Assembly: GCF_029626155.1 (NCBI RefSeq)
Contig: NZ_JARUBL010000001.1
Span: 4,072,501 to 4,136,500, forward strand
DNA from: Solwaraspora sp. WMMD1047
GTDB lineage: Bacteria > Actinomycetota > Actinomycetes > Mycobacteriales > Micromonosporaceae
Direction: 5' to 3'
DNA: 64,000 nucleotides
In this document: positions 41,389 to 49,421 of the stretch, in pieces
Numbering within the stretch: position 1 is the first letter of the stretch
Layout: every line of letters begins with the position of its first letter
Notes under the pieces: model-generated
What the model was told of the DNA's origin: nothing
Seen by the model: only the letters and a program-made list of their open reading frames with translations
The model's database searches: none
Position numbers and translations under genes: made by a program

Positions 41389-42624
41389 TCAGCGGGCCGG
41401 TGCGGCCGGTCGGGCGTGCCGGCCCGGCCGGGTCGGCATGCCGATGCCGGCGAGTACACCCTCCAGCGCGAAGGTGGCCGCGCCGAGGCTTACCGGATTC
41501 CCGGCCACCCGGCCGAGGGTGATCTCGGTGGCGGCGAGCGGCCGGCGCAGCGCGTGCCGGGCCACCTCGTCGCGCACCACCGGCAGCAGAGCCGGGCCGA
41601 GTCGGGCCGCCACCCAGCTGCTCAGCACGATCACCTCCGGGTTGACGAGGTTTACCAGGTCGGCGACAGCGACCCCGAGATAGCGGGCGGTCTCGGCCAG
41701 CACGTCGAGGGCCACCGGATCGCCGGCGGCGATCCCTTCCGCCAGTGCGTCGATGGTCGCCGTCTGGTCGTCGGGGCGCAGCATCGGGCTGGCCCGGTCC
41801 CGCTCGCGCAGGTGTTGCATGATGCCGGGGGCACCGACGTAGGTCTCCACGCAGCCGCGCGCGCCGCAGTGGCAGGGGCGGCCGTCGAGCACCAGCGTGG
41901 TGTGCCCCCACTCCCCCGCGCTGTTTGTCGCGCCCCGGTAGAGCACGCCGCCGAAGGCCAGGCCGGCGCCGACCCCGGTGCCCAGGGTCAGCACCGCCAC
42001 GTCGTCCCGGCCGCGACCGGCACCGAACCAGAGCTCCGCGACGACGCTGGCCCGTAATGGGTTGTCGAGGTAGAGCGGCAGGTCGACGGAGGCGAGCAGG
42101 CTCCGCAGCGGTACGTCGTGCCAGTCCCAGTTGGGTGCGAAGATCGACACACCGCCCTCCCGGTCGACCTGACCCGGCACGCTGATCCCGACCCCGAGCA
42201 CCCGGTCGGCCGCGACGCCGGCCGCGGCGATCACCGACCGGATGCCGGAGACGATGTGCCCGACCACCTGCTCGGGACGGTTCTCGGTCTGGTGCAGGTG
42301 TTCCTCGGCGGTCGCCAACACGGCCAGGCCGGTGTCGAACGCCTCGACGTGCACGTAGGTCTCGGCGACGTCGACCCCGACCAGCACGCCGCCGGCCGGG
42401 TTCACCGAGACCAGGCCGCGCGGCCGCCCACCGCCGGAATCCTGGAACCCGACCTCCACCAGCAGGCCGAGTTCCAGGAGCTCACCGACCAGGTTCGACA
42501 CGGTGGCGAGGCTGAGCCCGGACTGGCTGGCGACCTCCTGGCGCGACACGATGGCGGCGCCGATGATCTGCCGCAGCACTTCGAAACGGTTGGCCACCCG
42601 GATGTCCCTGGAGGTGCGCTTCAC
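41389..42624 (-). CDS. ROK family transcriptional regulator
   Basis: A 411-residue ROK (NagC/XylR-type) regulator. The winged-helix head is 'NRFEVLRQIIGAAIVSRQEVASQSGLSLATVSNLVGELLELGLLVE' (12-57). The sugar-kinase-like domain has 'VLVGVDVAETYVHVEAFD', the ATP-like 'LTLGTGVGAGLAFGGVLYRG' and the zinc motif 'CHCGARGCVETY'. Such proteins are usually repressors that let go when a sugar or sugar phosphate binds. The gene sits between GH16 and GH43 genes. Its own promoter carries a box like one in the GH42/importer control region, pointing to a galactan regulon. Confidence 0.92.
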   Translation of the reverse strand: MKRTSRDIRVANRFEVLRQIIGAAIVSRQEVASQSGLSLATVSNLVGELLELGLLVEVGFQDSGGGRPRGLVSVNPAGGVLVGVDVAETYVHVEAFDTGLAVLATAEEHLHQTENRPEQVVGHIVSGIRSVIAAAGVAADRVLGVGISVPGQVDREGGVSIFAPNWDWHDVPLRSLLASVDLPLYLDNPLRASVVAELWFGAGRGRDDVAVLTLGTGVGAGLAFGGVLYRGATNSAGEWGHTTLVLDGRPCHCGARGCVETYVGAPGIMQHLRERDRASPMLRPDDQTATIDALAEGIAAGDPVALDVLAETARYLGVAVADLVNLVNPEVIVLSSWVAARLGPALLPVVRDEVARHALRRPLAATEITLGRVAGNPVSLGAATFALEGVLAGIGMPTRPGRHARPAAPAR

Positions 42625-42671
42625 CCGTGACCGTCCTTCACCGCCTCGCCGACATACAAAATCTACCCCTT

Positions 42672-42690
42672 CTACTAAGTGTCAGGGACA
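42672..42690. promoter_or_regulatory. ROK-type box upstream of the ROK gene
   Basis: ACTAAGTGT (42674-42682) on the plus strand is the complement of ACACTTAGT at 33316-33324. The following bases also agree (an AAGGG-like stretch). It lies about 50 bases before the ROK start, fitting autoregulation and shared control of the GH42/importer promoter. Confidence 0.5.
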
Positions 42691-42722
42691 GACCCTGAGC
42701 AGGGTACGGCACCCGCCGTCGG

Positions 42723-44189
42723 TCAGGAGACGCCGACCCGCTGCCACTGCTGGTTGGTGCCGCTGCCGCAGGTGTACTGGATGATCCGGGTGCTGTCGGC
42801 GGTGGAGTGGCCGGCGACGTCGAGACACTTGCCGCTGTGCCGGGCCACCAGCCGGTGGTAGCCGGCACCCGCGTCGACGAACTGCCACTGCTGATCGGCG
42901 CGGCCCGGCTGGCAGGTGAACTGCTGCACCTGGACGTGGTCCGCCGTCGACCCGGCCGGCACGGTGAGGCACCGGTTGCTGTGCCGGGCGACGAGCTGGT
43001 GGTAGCCGGTGCCCAGGTCCAGCACCTGCCAGTGCTGGTTACCACCGTTGTTGCAGCCGTACTGGACGATGTTCGCACCGTCGGCGGTGGACTGGCTGAC
43101 CACGTCCAGGCAGCGGCCGCTGTGCCGGGGTCGCAGCGACTCGTACGGGTAGCCCGAGCCGTTGCCGACCACCGTGCCGGTGGCGGTGTCGATGGTGATC
43201 CGCGGATGCCAGCTCATGCTCAGCGAGGTGTTCGACGGGAAGGAGAGCGGCAGCCAGACGTAGCGCGAGTCGTTGACCCGGCCACCCCACGCGCCGGCCC
43301 ACCGGTCACCCAGGTAGAGGTAGGAGGTGGTCGCGCTGCCCTGCACCGGCAGCACGTACGCCGACTGCGAGCCGAAGGTGAGGCTGTCGCCGAAGGTGGT
43401 CGGCGAGGTCCAGGTGCCGGCGATGCTGCTGGCGGTGGCGTACCGGGCCTGGTTCGGCGACCAGCCGGTAGCGCCGGAGGTGACCAGGAAGTAGACGCCG
43501 TTGCGTTTGAACATGGCCGGCGCCTCCCGGTAGTTGTCGGGCCACAGCGTCCGCACCAGGCCGGCCACGCCCAGGTAGTCGGGGGTCAGCCGGTAGATGT
43601 TCAGGTCCGCGTTCACCCGGGTCGAGGAGATCAGGTACCCGGTGCCGTCGTCGTCGCGGAACACGGTCATGTCCCGGGAGTCGTAACCCAGCGGCCGGAA
43701 GCTGCCGCGGTAGGTGTAGTTGCCGTCCACCGTGTCGGAGGTGGCCACCGCCACCCGCGCCTGGCCGTAGTCGACGCCGTTCTCCCAGTGCATCCAGAGC
43801 ACGTACTGCCCGGTGCTGGAGTTGTAGAGCACCTTGGGTCGCTCGATGTTCGCCACGGTCAGCTCGGCCGCCGAGTTCTGGGTCAGCACGTGGTTGCGGA
43901 ACTCCCAGTTGCGCAGGTCGGTGGAGCGGTAGACGGAGACGTACCGGAAGGTGTTGTTGTCGTTGCGGTTCTCGCCGAACCAGTAGTAGTAGCCGCCGAC
44001 CCGGATCATGCCGCCGCCGTGCGCGTGCAGCGCGGCGCCGGAGGTGTCGGTGAACTGGGTGCCGTTGGTGACGGTGACCGGGGCCGCCTGGGCGGGCGCG
44101 GCGGCCAGCGCGAACGGGGCGAGCAGGCCCGCGCAGACGGCGAGCAGGAGGGACCGGGATCGGGTGACGGGTCGGCGCGCGGCGCGCAT
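42723..44189 (-). CDS. Secreted GH43 enzyme with ricin-type CBM13, exo-beta-1,3-galactanase-like
   Basis: A 488-residue exported enzyme. The signal peptide ends near residue 34 ('APAQA'). The catalytic five-blade beta-propeller begins 'VTNGTQFTDTSGAALHAHGGGMIRVGGYYYWFGENR', a start typical of GH43 subfamily 24 (galactan 1,3-beta-galactosidases). The last 130 residues are a ricin-type beta-trefoil (CBM13) with three QxW-like repeats ('NQHWQV', 'DQQWQF', 'NQQWQR'). It likely trims the beta-1,3-galactan backbone of type II arabinogalactan outside the cell. ATG 44189 has a perfect GGAGG. The subfamily call is by eye. Confidence 0.88.
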   Translation of the reverse strand: MRAARRPVTRSRSLLLAVCAGLLAPFALAAAPAQAAPVTVTNGTQFTDTSGAALHAHGGGMIRVGGYYYWFGENRNDNNTFRYVSVYRSTDLRNWEFRNHVLTQNSAAELTVANIERPKVLYNSSTGQYVLWMHWENGVDYGQARVAVATSDTVDGNYTYRGSFRPLGYDSRDMTVFRDDDGTGYLISSTRVNADLNIYRLTPDYLGVAGLVRTLWPDNYREAPAMFKRNGVYFLVTSGATGWSPNQARYATASSIAGTWTSPTTFGDSLTFGSQSAYVLPVQGSATTSYLYLGDRWAGAWGGRVNDSRYVWLPLSFPSNTSLSMSWHPRITIDTATGTVVGNGSGYPYESLRPRHSGRCLDVVSQSTADGANIVQYGCNNGGNQHWQVLDLGTGYHQLVARHSNRCLTVPAGSTADHVQVQQFTCQPGRADQQWQFVDAGAGYHRLVARHSGKCLDVAGHSTADSTRIIQYTCGSGTNQQWQRVGVS

Positions 44190-44241
44190 GGCGCCTCCTT
44201 CGCAGGGGACGGCAGGAGCTCCCCGCCGGGACGGACGGGAA

Positions 44242-44270
44242 CCCATATATCGACCCTTATGATAAGCCAA
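44242..44270 (-). promoter_or_regulatory. Promoter with internal palindrome upstream of the GH43 gene
   Basis: On the minus strand TTGGCT (44265-44270) is followed after 17 bases by TATGGG (44242-44247). Between them sits the inverted repeat CTTAT-G-ATAAG (44256-44266), a good place for a repressor. The CTTAT.AT core loosely resembles part of the ROK-type region at 33331-33344. Confidence 0.45.
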
Positions 44271-44337
44271 CGACATAGTACGATGACCAGAGTTGCCCTG
44301 ATGAGCATCAATGAATTTGTGGCCGTGAGCCGCGGCT

Positions 44338-45528
44338 TCAGTCCGGCAGCATCGGCATCGCCGGGCCCAGCCCGCGGCCGAGCAGGACCGCCCGACCGAC
44401 CGCCGACGAGCCGAACCGGTCGCGAACGGCGTCCAGCGCGGCGTCGAGTTCGTTGCCGCTCTGGCTGTCGAACGGCAGCGTCGGATGCACCGCGTTCCCC
44501 CGGTCGAAGTTGCCGACCGAGACGCCGACCAGGGTGAGGCCGCGCGACTCGATCAGCGGCCGGGCGGCGGCCAGCAGGTCGCGCGCGGTCGACAGGATCG
44601 TCTGGGTGTGCGCGGTCGCCCGCGCCATCGTGTGCGACCGGGTGGCCCGGGTGAAGTCACCGAAGCGCAGCCGCAGCGTCACGGTGCGGCCGGCCCGGCC
44701 GGCGGCCCGCATCCGCCGGCAGACCCGGTCGACGAGGCCGGCGAGGGTCGCCTCGACGCTGGCCGGCGACCGCTGCGACCGGCCGAGCGCCTGCTGCGAG
44801 CCGATCGAGGCCCGCCGACGCCCGACCTGCACCGGCCGGGGGTCGCGGTTGTGGGCGAGCGCGTGCAGGTGCCGGCCGGCCGCCACGCCGAGCATCGACA
44901 CCAGGGCCGCCTCGCCGAGTCGGGCCACCCGGCCGACCGTGGTGATCCCCCGCTCGCGGAGTTTGCCGGCGGTCACCGGACCCACCCCCCAGAGCCGCTC
45001 GACCGGCAACGGGTGCAGGAAGGCCAACTCGCCGTCGGGCGGCACCAGCAGCAGGCCGTCGGGCTTGGCCACCCCGCTGGCGACCTTGGCGAGGAACTTC
45101 GTCCGGGCCACGCCGACGGTGATCGGCAACCCGACCCGGGTCCGGACCTCGGCCCGCAGTCCGGCCGCCACCTCGGCCGGGGTCCGACCCAGCCGGCGCA
45201 GGCCGGCCACGTCGAGGAAGGCCTCGTCGATGGAGAGCGGTTCGACCTGCGGTGTGGTCTGCCGGAAGACCTCGAACACGGCCCGGCTCGCCGCGGAGTA
45301 CGCCGACATCCGGGGTTCCACCACCACCGCCGCCGGACAGCGCCGCCGGGCCTGCCAGCCACTCATCGCCGTGCGGACGCCGCAGGCCTTGGCCTCGTAG
45401 CTGGCCGCGAGGACGACCCCCGACCCGACGATCACCGGCCGGCCCCGCAGCCGTGGGTCGTCGCGCTGCTCGACCGACGCGTAGAACGCGTCCAGGTCCG
45501 CGTGCAGGATCGTCGCCCCGGTGGTCAC
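44338..45528 (-). CDS. dinB: DNA polymerase IV (Y-family)
   Basis: A 396-residue translesion polymerase. 'ILHADLDAFYASVEQRDDPRLRGRPVIVG' holds the first metal aspartate and the steric-gate region, and 'PLSIDEAFLDVAGL' holds the catalytic DE pair. A helix-hairpin-helix ('RLWGVGPVTAGKLRERGITTVGRVA') and the little-finger domain follow. There is no recognisable beta-clamp motif at the end ('GRAVLLGRGLGPAMPMLPD'). GTG 45528 is the usual start. A weak SOS-box-like sequence lies just upstream. Error-prone bypass of damaged bases is the family role. Confidence 0.95.
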   Translation of the reverse strand: MTTGATILHADLDAFYASVEQRDDPRLRGRPVIVGSGVVLAASYEAKACGVRTAMSGWQARRRCPAAVVVEPRMSAYSAASRAVFEVFRQTTPQVEPLSIDEAFLDVAGLRRLGRTPAEVAAGLRAEVRTRVGLPITVGVARTKFLAKVASGVAKPDGLLLVPPDGELAFLHPLPVERLWGVGPVTAGKLRERGITTVGRVARLGEAALVSMLGVAAGRHLHALAHNRDPRPVQVGRRRASIGSQQALGRSQRSPASVEATLAGLVDRVCRRMRAAGRAGRTVTLRLRFGDFTRATRSHTMARATAHTQTILSTARDLLAAARPLIESRGLTLVGVSVGNFDRGNAVHPTLPFDSQSGNELDAALDAVRDRFGSSAVGRAVLLGRGLGPAMPMLPD

Positions 45529-45540
45529 CCGGCCATCTTC

Positions 45541-45552
45541 GCACAGTTGTTC
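45541..45552 (-). promoter_or_regulatory. Weak LexA (SOS) box upstream of dinB
   Basis: On the minus strand GAACAACTGTGC departs by one base from the actinobacterial pattern GAAC-N4-GTTC, 13 bases before the GTG. Regulation by LexA would fit dinB but the match is partial. Confidence 0.35.
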
Positions 45553-45593
45553 TAATCCGGGGAGCACCGGAACGCGCCGGACCGGCCACGTCA

Positions 45594-45613
45594 CCCTGGC
45601 GGGGAAGCCAGGG
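45594..45613 (-). terminator. Terminator-like hairpin after the DUF6131 gene
   Basis: CCCTGGC (45594-45600) and GCCAGGG (45607-45613) form a perfect 7-bp stem with a 6-base loop, about 36 bases past the stop of the DUF6131 gene and before dinB on the same strand. Confidence 0.45.
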
Positions 45614-45648
45614 GACGGGCCGGTCCGGCGCTGACGGTGTCGGGACGA

Positions 45649-45804
45649 CTACCAGTAATGCTTTCGACCACCGACCGGGCGGCCGACCGATCCCAGGATG
45701 AAGAGCACCGCACCCACGACCAGCAGAATGATGCCGATCGTGTAGAGGATCGATACGTTCAGCAGGATGCCCAGGAGAAGCAGGATGACGCCTAACACCA
45801 ACAT
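45649..45804 (-). CDS. DUF6131 family small membrane protein
   Basis: A 51-residue protein that is almost wholly two membrane helices ('LVLGVILLLLGILLNVSILYTIGIILLVVGAVLFILGSVGR') followed by the conserved basic end 'PVGGRKHYW'. This matches DUF6131, common in actinobacteria and of unknown function. The ATG at 45804 has CGGAG at good distance. It is monocistronic, with a hairpin terminator downstream. Confidence 0.85.
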   Translation of the reverse strand: MLVLGVILLLLGILLNVSILYTIGIILLVVGAVLFILGSVGRPVGGRKHYW

Positions 45805-45925
45805 GTATGCACTCCGTTCACGAGCCGGGGTAAGGGTGACGCAACCCCTCGTTACCCCGCCGCGTCGGCCGGCAACCCAAAAAAGATCCACCTTGGTCGC
45901 TGACCCCGGAAACCGACGCTGACCG

Positions 45926-47344
45926 GTGGAGCTGCACGAGTACGCGGCCCTCGACGCGGTCGGGCTGCGGGCGCTGATCCGGGCCGGTGAGGTCACCGCC
46001 GGCGAGGTCGAACAGGTCGCCCGGACCGCCCTGGCCATCGCCGGCCCGGAGCTCAACGCGCTCACCCTGGGCCCCTTCGGAACCGCCCTCGACCACGATC
46101 CCGACGGACCACTCGGCGGCGTGCCGTTCGTGGTCAAGGACAGCGGACCGTTCGCGCGCCGGGTTCCGTTCACCCTCGGCAGCCGCGCGATCCGCGGCGC
46201 GGTCGCCCTGGTCGACCACGACCTGATGACCCGCTTCCGGTCCGCCGGGCTGGTCACCCTCGGCCAGAGCACCGCGCCGGAACTGGGGCTCAGCTTCGCC
46301 ACCGAGCCGGTGGCGACCGGGCCGACCCGCAACCCGTGGGACCCGGAGCACGGCGCCGGCGGCTCCAGCGGCGGCGCGGCGGCGCTCGTCGCGGCCGGCG
46401 CGGTGCCACTCGCGCACGCCAACGACGGCGCCGGGTCGATCCGGGTGCCGGCCTCCTGCTGCGGCCTGGTGGGGCTCAAACCGAGCCGTGGCCGCACCCC
46501 CTGCGGCCCGTACGCCGGTGAGGTCGGCTTCGGACTGGTCGTCGAGTTCGCGCTGACCCGGACCGTCCGGGACGCGGCCGCGCTGCTCGACGCGGTCTGC
46601 GCGCCGCCCGTCGGGGACAAGTTCGCCCTACCAGCACCGACCCGCCCGTACGCCGAGGAGCTGTGCACCGACCCCGGCCGGCTCCAGGTGGCGCTGACCA
46701 CCACGGCCTGGTCGGGGGTACCGGTGGACGCGGAGGTCGCGGCGGTCACCACGACGGTGGGGCAGACGCTGGAATGGCTGGGGCACACGGTCAGCGAGGC
46801 AACTCCGGGGCTCGACCCCGACGCGATCGTCGAGGGCGCCGTCCTGGCGGCGGTCGCCACCGGAGCGGCGCTGCTGCTGGCACCGGTGCGGCCCGACCGG
46901 TCCCGGCTGGCGGCGGTGTCGCGGCAGGTGCTGGCCGAGACCGAGTCGTTCACCGTGCTGGACGTGCAGCGGGCCGCCGACGCCCAGCACCGGGTGACCC
47001 GCCCGGTGGGGCTCTTCCTCAACCGGTACGACCTGCTGGTGACCCCCACCCTGGGCCGGTTGCCGGCCCGGCACGGCACGCTGGACTACGACAATCCCCA
47101 CCACACCGTGCGCTCGTGGCTGCGGCGGCTGTTCGAGTACGGGCCGTTCACCGCGCCGTTCAACATCTCCGGCCACCCGGCGATCAGTCTGCCGCTCGGT
47201 CAGAGCCGCACCGGCCTGCCGATCGGCGTGCAACTGGTCGCCGGGCGCGGCCGGGAGGACCTGCTGCTGCGGGTGGCCGCCCAACTCGAACAGGCGGTGC
47301 CCTGGGCCGGCCGGCGACCCGCGGTCGTCGTCGACGGCGGCTGA
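45926..47344 (+). CDS. Amidase signature family hydrolase
   Basis: A 472-residue member of the amidase signature family. The Ser-cisSer-Lys triad is visible as K71 ('FVVKDSG'), S147/S148 ('GAGGSSGGAAALVAAG') and S171 ('NDGAGSIRVPASCCGLVGLKPS'). These enzymes hydrolyse amides such as indoleacetamide, nicotinamide-like or peptide amides, or the Gln of amidated tRNA. No gatB or gatC partner is here, so this is a free amidase of unknown substrate. GTG 45926 starts it. It is divergent from the DUF6131 gene. Confidence 0.92.
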   Translation: MELHEYAALDAVGLRALIRAGEVTAGEVEQVARTALAIAGPELNALTLGPFGTALDHDPDGPLGGVPFVVKDSGPFARRVPFTLGSRAIRGAVALVDHDLMTRFRSAGLVTLGQSTAPELGLSFATEPVATGPTRNPWDPEHGAGGSSGGAAALVAAGAVPLAHANDGAGSIRVPASCCGLVGLKPSRGRTPCGPYAGEVGFGLVVEFALTRTVRDAAALLDAVCAPPVGDKFALPAPTRPYAEELCTDPGRLQVALTTTAWSGVPVDAEVAAVTTTVGQTLEWLGHTVSEATPGLDPDAIVEGAVLAAVATGAALLLAPVRPDRSRLAAVSRQVLAETESFTVLDVQRAADAQHRVTRPVGLFLNRYDLLVTPTLGRLPARHGTLDYDNPHHTVRSWLRRLFEYGPFTAPFNISGHPAISLPLGQSRTGLPIGVQLVAGRGREDLLLRVAAQLEQAVPWAGRRPAVVVDGG

Positions 47345-47370
47345 CGGCCGGGTCCGGTGGCCGGTCGTTG

Positions 47371-48387
47371 TCAGTAGCCGTACCGGCCCTTCAGGTGCCG
47401 CCACCAGTCCCGGAACATCCACCGGTCGAACTCGGTGAGCACACCCGACGAGCCGGCCCGCATGATGAAGCTCGACACCCCCGTCGGCGTCCAGTCGTAG
47501 AAGTCGTCCAGGCCGAAGGTGTGCCCCATCTCGTGCAGCAGGATCGTCAGGTCCGCGGCGGTCAGGTTGTTCATGAAGTACTCGCGGCCCATCCGCTGAC
47601 CCCAGTCGCCGCCGGCACCGCCGCCGAAGCCGTCGGTCAACCACAGTGACTGGTCGTAGTGCCGCGCCGACCCACCCGGGCAGTTCGGGTACTGACCGTC
47701 CTGATTGAAGAACCGGCCGCACCCGGCCGAACACTGTGGCGCGTTCTCCCGGATGTCGTTGACGTAGATGTCCACCGACGGGTCCGACCACTGCAACTGG
47801 GCCCGGTCCCGCACCGCCCAGCCGACCACCCGGATCGGCACCTCGGCGTACGGCCAGTTGTGGTGCCCGACCATGGCGTCGAACCATTTCCGGTACTGCC
47901 GCGCCAACTGGGCGTGGATCTGGTCCCGCTGCGCCGCCGTCACCGACGCCGCCGAATCCCACCGCACACAGAAGTTCAGATAACCGCCATTGGCGAACAG
48001 TTGGTCCCAGCCGTAGTTGCGGAACCCGTACAGATTCCCGTTGTTGTAGGTCTGCTCCTGGTGCGCCCACACCTCGTCCAGCGGTGTCACCAGGTTCGCC
48101 GGCGGGCTCCAATCCGACGACGGCGGCGGACCCTGCGGCGGCGAGGTCGGCGCGACGTCGGCGGTGCACGTCACCCCGTCGAGCGCGAACGAGGCACCGC
48201 CTGACTGCGAGCCGAGCGAGTAGCCGACCCGACAACCGGCGACGGCGGCCTGGGCGCTGACCGCCGCCGTCGTGAGGCCGGCGACGACCAGGGCCGCCGA
48301 GCCGGCGGCGACCAGGACTCGCAGCGTCCGACGGTCGGCCCGGGCGGCCCGCGTTGGAGTCCGGTCATTGACTGCTTCTGCTGGCAT
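47371..48387 (-). CDS. Secreted zinc metalloprotease with N-terminal CBM2-like strip
   Basis: A 338-residue exported protein. A signal peptide to about residue 48 ('SAQA') leads to a short cysteine-bracketed strip ('AGCRVGYSLGSQSGGASFALDGVTC') that resembles a worn CBM2-type start, then a Pro-rich linker. The catalytic part has the zinc motif 'HEMGHTFGLDDFYD' near 287-300, followed by the Met-turn 'SSFIMRAG'. ATG 48387 has a GGTGGA site. A strong promoter and a LacI-type operator precede it, tying the gene to carbon-source control. Its target may be glycoprotein or wall-associated protein. Confidence 0.85.
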   Translation of the reverse strand: MPAEAVNDRTPTRAARADRRTLRVLVAAGSAALVVAGLTTAAVSAQAAVAGCRVGYSLGSQSGGASFALDGVTCTADVAPTSPPQGPPPSSDWSPPANLVTPLDEVWAHQEQTYNNGNLYGFRNYGWDQLFANGGYLNFCVRWDSAASVTAAQRDQIHAQLARQYRKWFDAMVGHHNWPYAEVPIRVVGWAVRDRAQLQWSDPSVDIYVNDIRENAPQCSAGCGRFFNQDGQYPNCPGGSARHYDQSLWLTDGFGGGAGGDWGQRMGREYFMNNLTAADLTILLHEMGHTFGLDDFYDWTPTGVSSFIMRAGSSGVLTEFDRWMFRDWWRHLKGRYGY

Positions 48388-48462
48388 TGCGGTTCCACCT
48401 CCGGGTGGGGACAGCAGCGCCTGGCAAGCCACGACGGCCCGGTCGTCTGAGGTGGCGAGGCG

Positions 48463-48478
48463 ATTGAAACGTTTTTCG
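48463..48478. promoter_or_regulatory. LacI-type operator before the metalloprotease gene
   Basis: ATTGAAACGTTTTTCG has the GAAACGTTTT palindromic centre of many actinobacterial LacI operators. It lies just downstream of the -10 of the gene's promoter. It differs from the TGTTANCGTTC sites of the pentose clusters, so another LacI protein is implied. Confidence 0.55.
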
Positions 48479-48480
48479 GG

Positions 48481-48510
48481 ACGCTAGCGAGCGAAAGCCA
48501 TCGATGTCAA
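48481..48510 (-). promoter_or_regulatory. Promoter of the metalloprotease gene
   Basis: On the minus strand a consensus TTGACA (48505-48510) is followed after 18 bases by TAGCGT (48481-48486), about 95 bases before the ATG. Confidence 0.6.
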
Positions 48511-48534
48511 GACGGCCCGCTGCGGCGGCGGACG

Positions 48535-49386
48535 CTACCCGTACGGCAGGATCCGCCGTGGCTGGCTGGGCAGGCCGCCGGGGCGCGCCTTCCACTCCCT
48601 CGGGTAGCCGACCGACACCTCCTCGAACCGCACCCCGTCGTACCACGTGGTGCGCGGAATGTGCAGGTGGCCGTAGACCATCGCCGCGGTCCGGTAGCGG
48701 GTGTGCCAGTCGGCGGTGCGTACCGTGCCGCACCACTGCGCGAACTGCGGATAGCGCAGCACCCGGGTCGGCTCCCGGACCAGCGGATAGTGGTTGACGA
48801 ACACCACCGGCACGGCCGGATCGAGGTCGGCCAGCCGCCGCTCGGTCGCGGCCAGCCGGGCCGCGCACCACTCCTCCCGGCTGGCGTAGGGATCCGGGTG
48901 CAGCAGCGACTCGTCGGTGCAGACCACCCCGGTCTCGTACGCGATGGCGAGCGCCTCCTGCTTGGTGTTGGCGCCCTCGGGCCGGAACGTGTAGTCGTAG
49001 AGCAGGAACAGCGGCACGATGGTCACCGGCCCGCCCGGGCCGGACCAGACCGGGTACGGGTCCTCCGGGGTCAGCACCCCGATCTCGCGGCACCGCCGCA
49101 CCAGGTCGAGATAGCGCTCCACCCCCCGCAGCTGCACCGGATCGCGGGGCGAGGTCCACAGTTCGTGGTTGCCCGGCGCCCAGATCACCGTCGCGAACCG
49201 CTGCCGGAGCTGGTCGAGGGTCCACTCGATGTCGGCCACCCGCTCACCGATATCCCCCGCGACCAGCAGCCAGTCGTCCGGCGTCAGCGGTCGCAGCGTC
49301 TCCACGTGGCTGCGGTTCTCGGCGTACGACACGTGCAGGTCGCTGATGGCGAGGAGGTTCCCGGCGGCCGGGGCGGGGGTCGTCAC
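48535..49386 (-). CDS. Metallophosphoesterase (calcineurin-like)
   Basis: A 283-residue metallophosphoesterase with all five signature blocks: 'AISDLHVSY' (D/H), 'LLVAGDIGE' (GD), 'WAPGNHELW' (GNHE), 'VFVNHYPL' (H) and 'VYGHLHI' (GHxH). Two metal ions in the active site hydrolyse a phosphoester; the substrate is unknown. GTG 49386 begins it without a Shine-Dalgarno. A TACCAT -10-like box sits 7 bases before, so the message may be leaderless. The stop of the downstream metalloprotease transcript is well separated. Confidence 0.9.
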   Translation of the reverse strand: MTTPAPAAGNLLAISDLHVSYAENRSHVETLRPLTPDDWLLVAGDIGERVADIEWTLDQLRQRFATVIWAPGNHELWTSPRDPVQLRGVERYLDLVRRCREIGVLTPEDPYPVWSGPGGPVTIVPLFLLYDYTFRPEGANTKQEALAIAYETGVVCTDESLLHPDPYASREEWCAARLAATERRLADLDPAVPVVFVNHYPLVREPTRVLRYPQFAQWCGTVRTADWHTRYRTAAMVYGHLHIPRTTWYDGVRFEEVSVGYPREWKARPGGLPSQPRRILPYG

Positions 49387-49421
49387 GATCGCGATGGTAC
49401 GGGCCGGACGGCGGCCGCCGC

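Noticed and set aside
40649-41911. 420-codon extension of the GH16-like frame
   Set aside because: Residues before the ATG at 41296 lie opposite in frame to the ROK gene on the same strand and show no similarity; real domain starts at 41296.
48535-49386. Definite leaderless promoter before the metallophosphoesterase GTG
   Set aside because: TACCAT lies at a suitable distance but no -35 is seen, so it is mentioned only in the gene entry.
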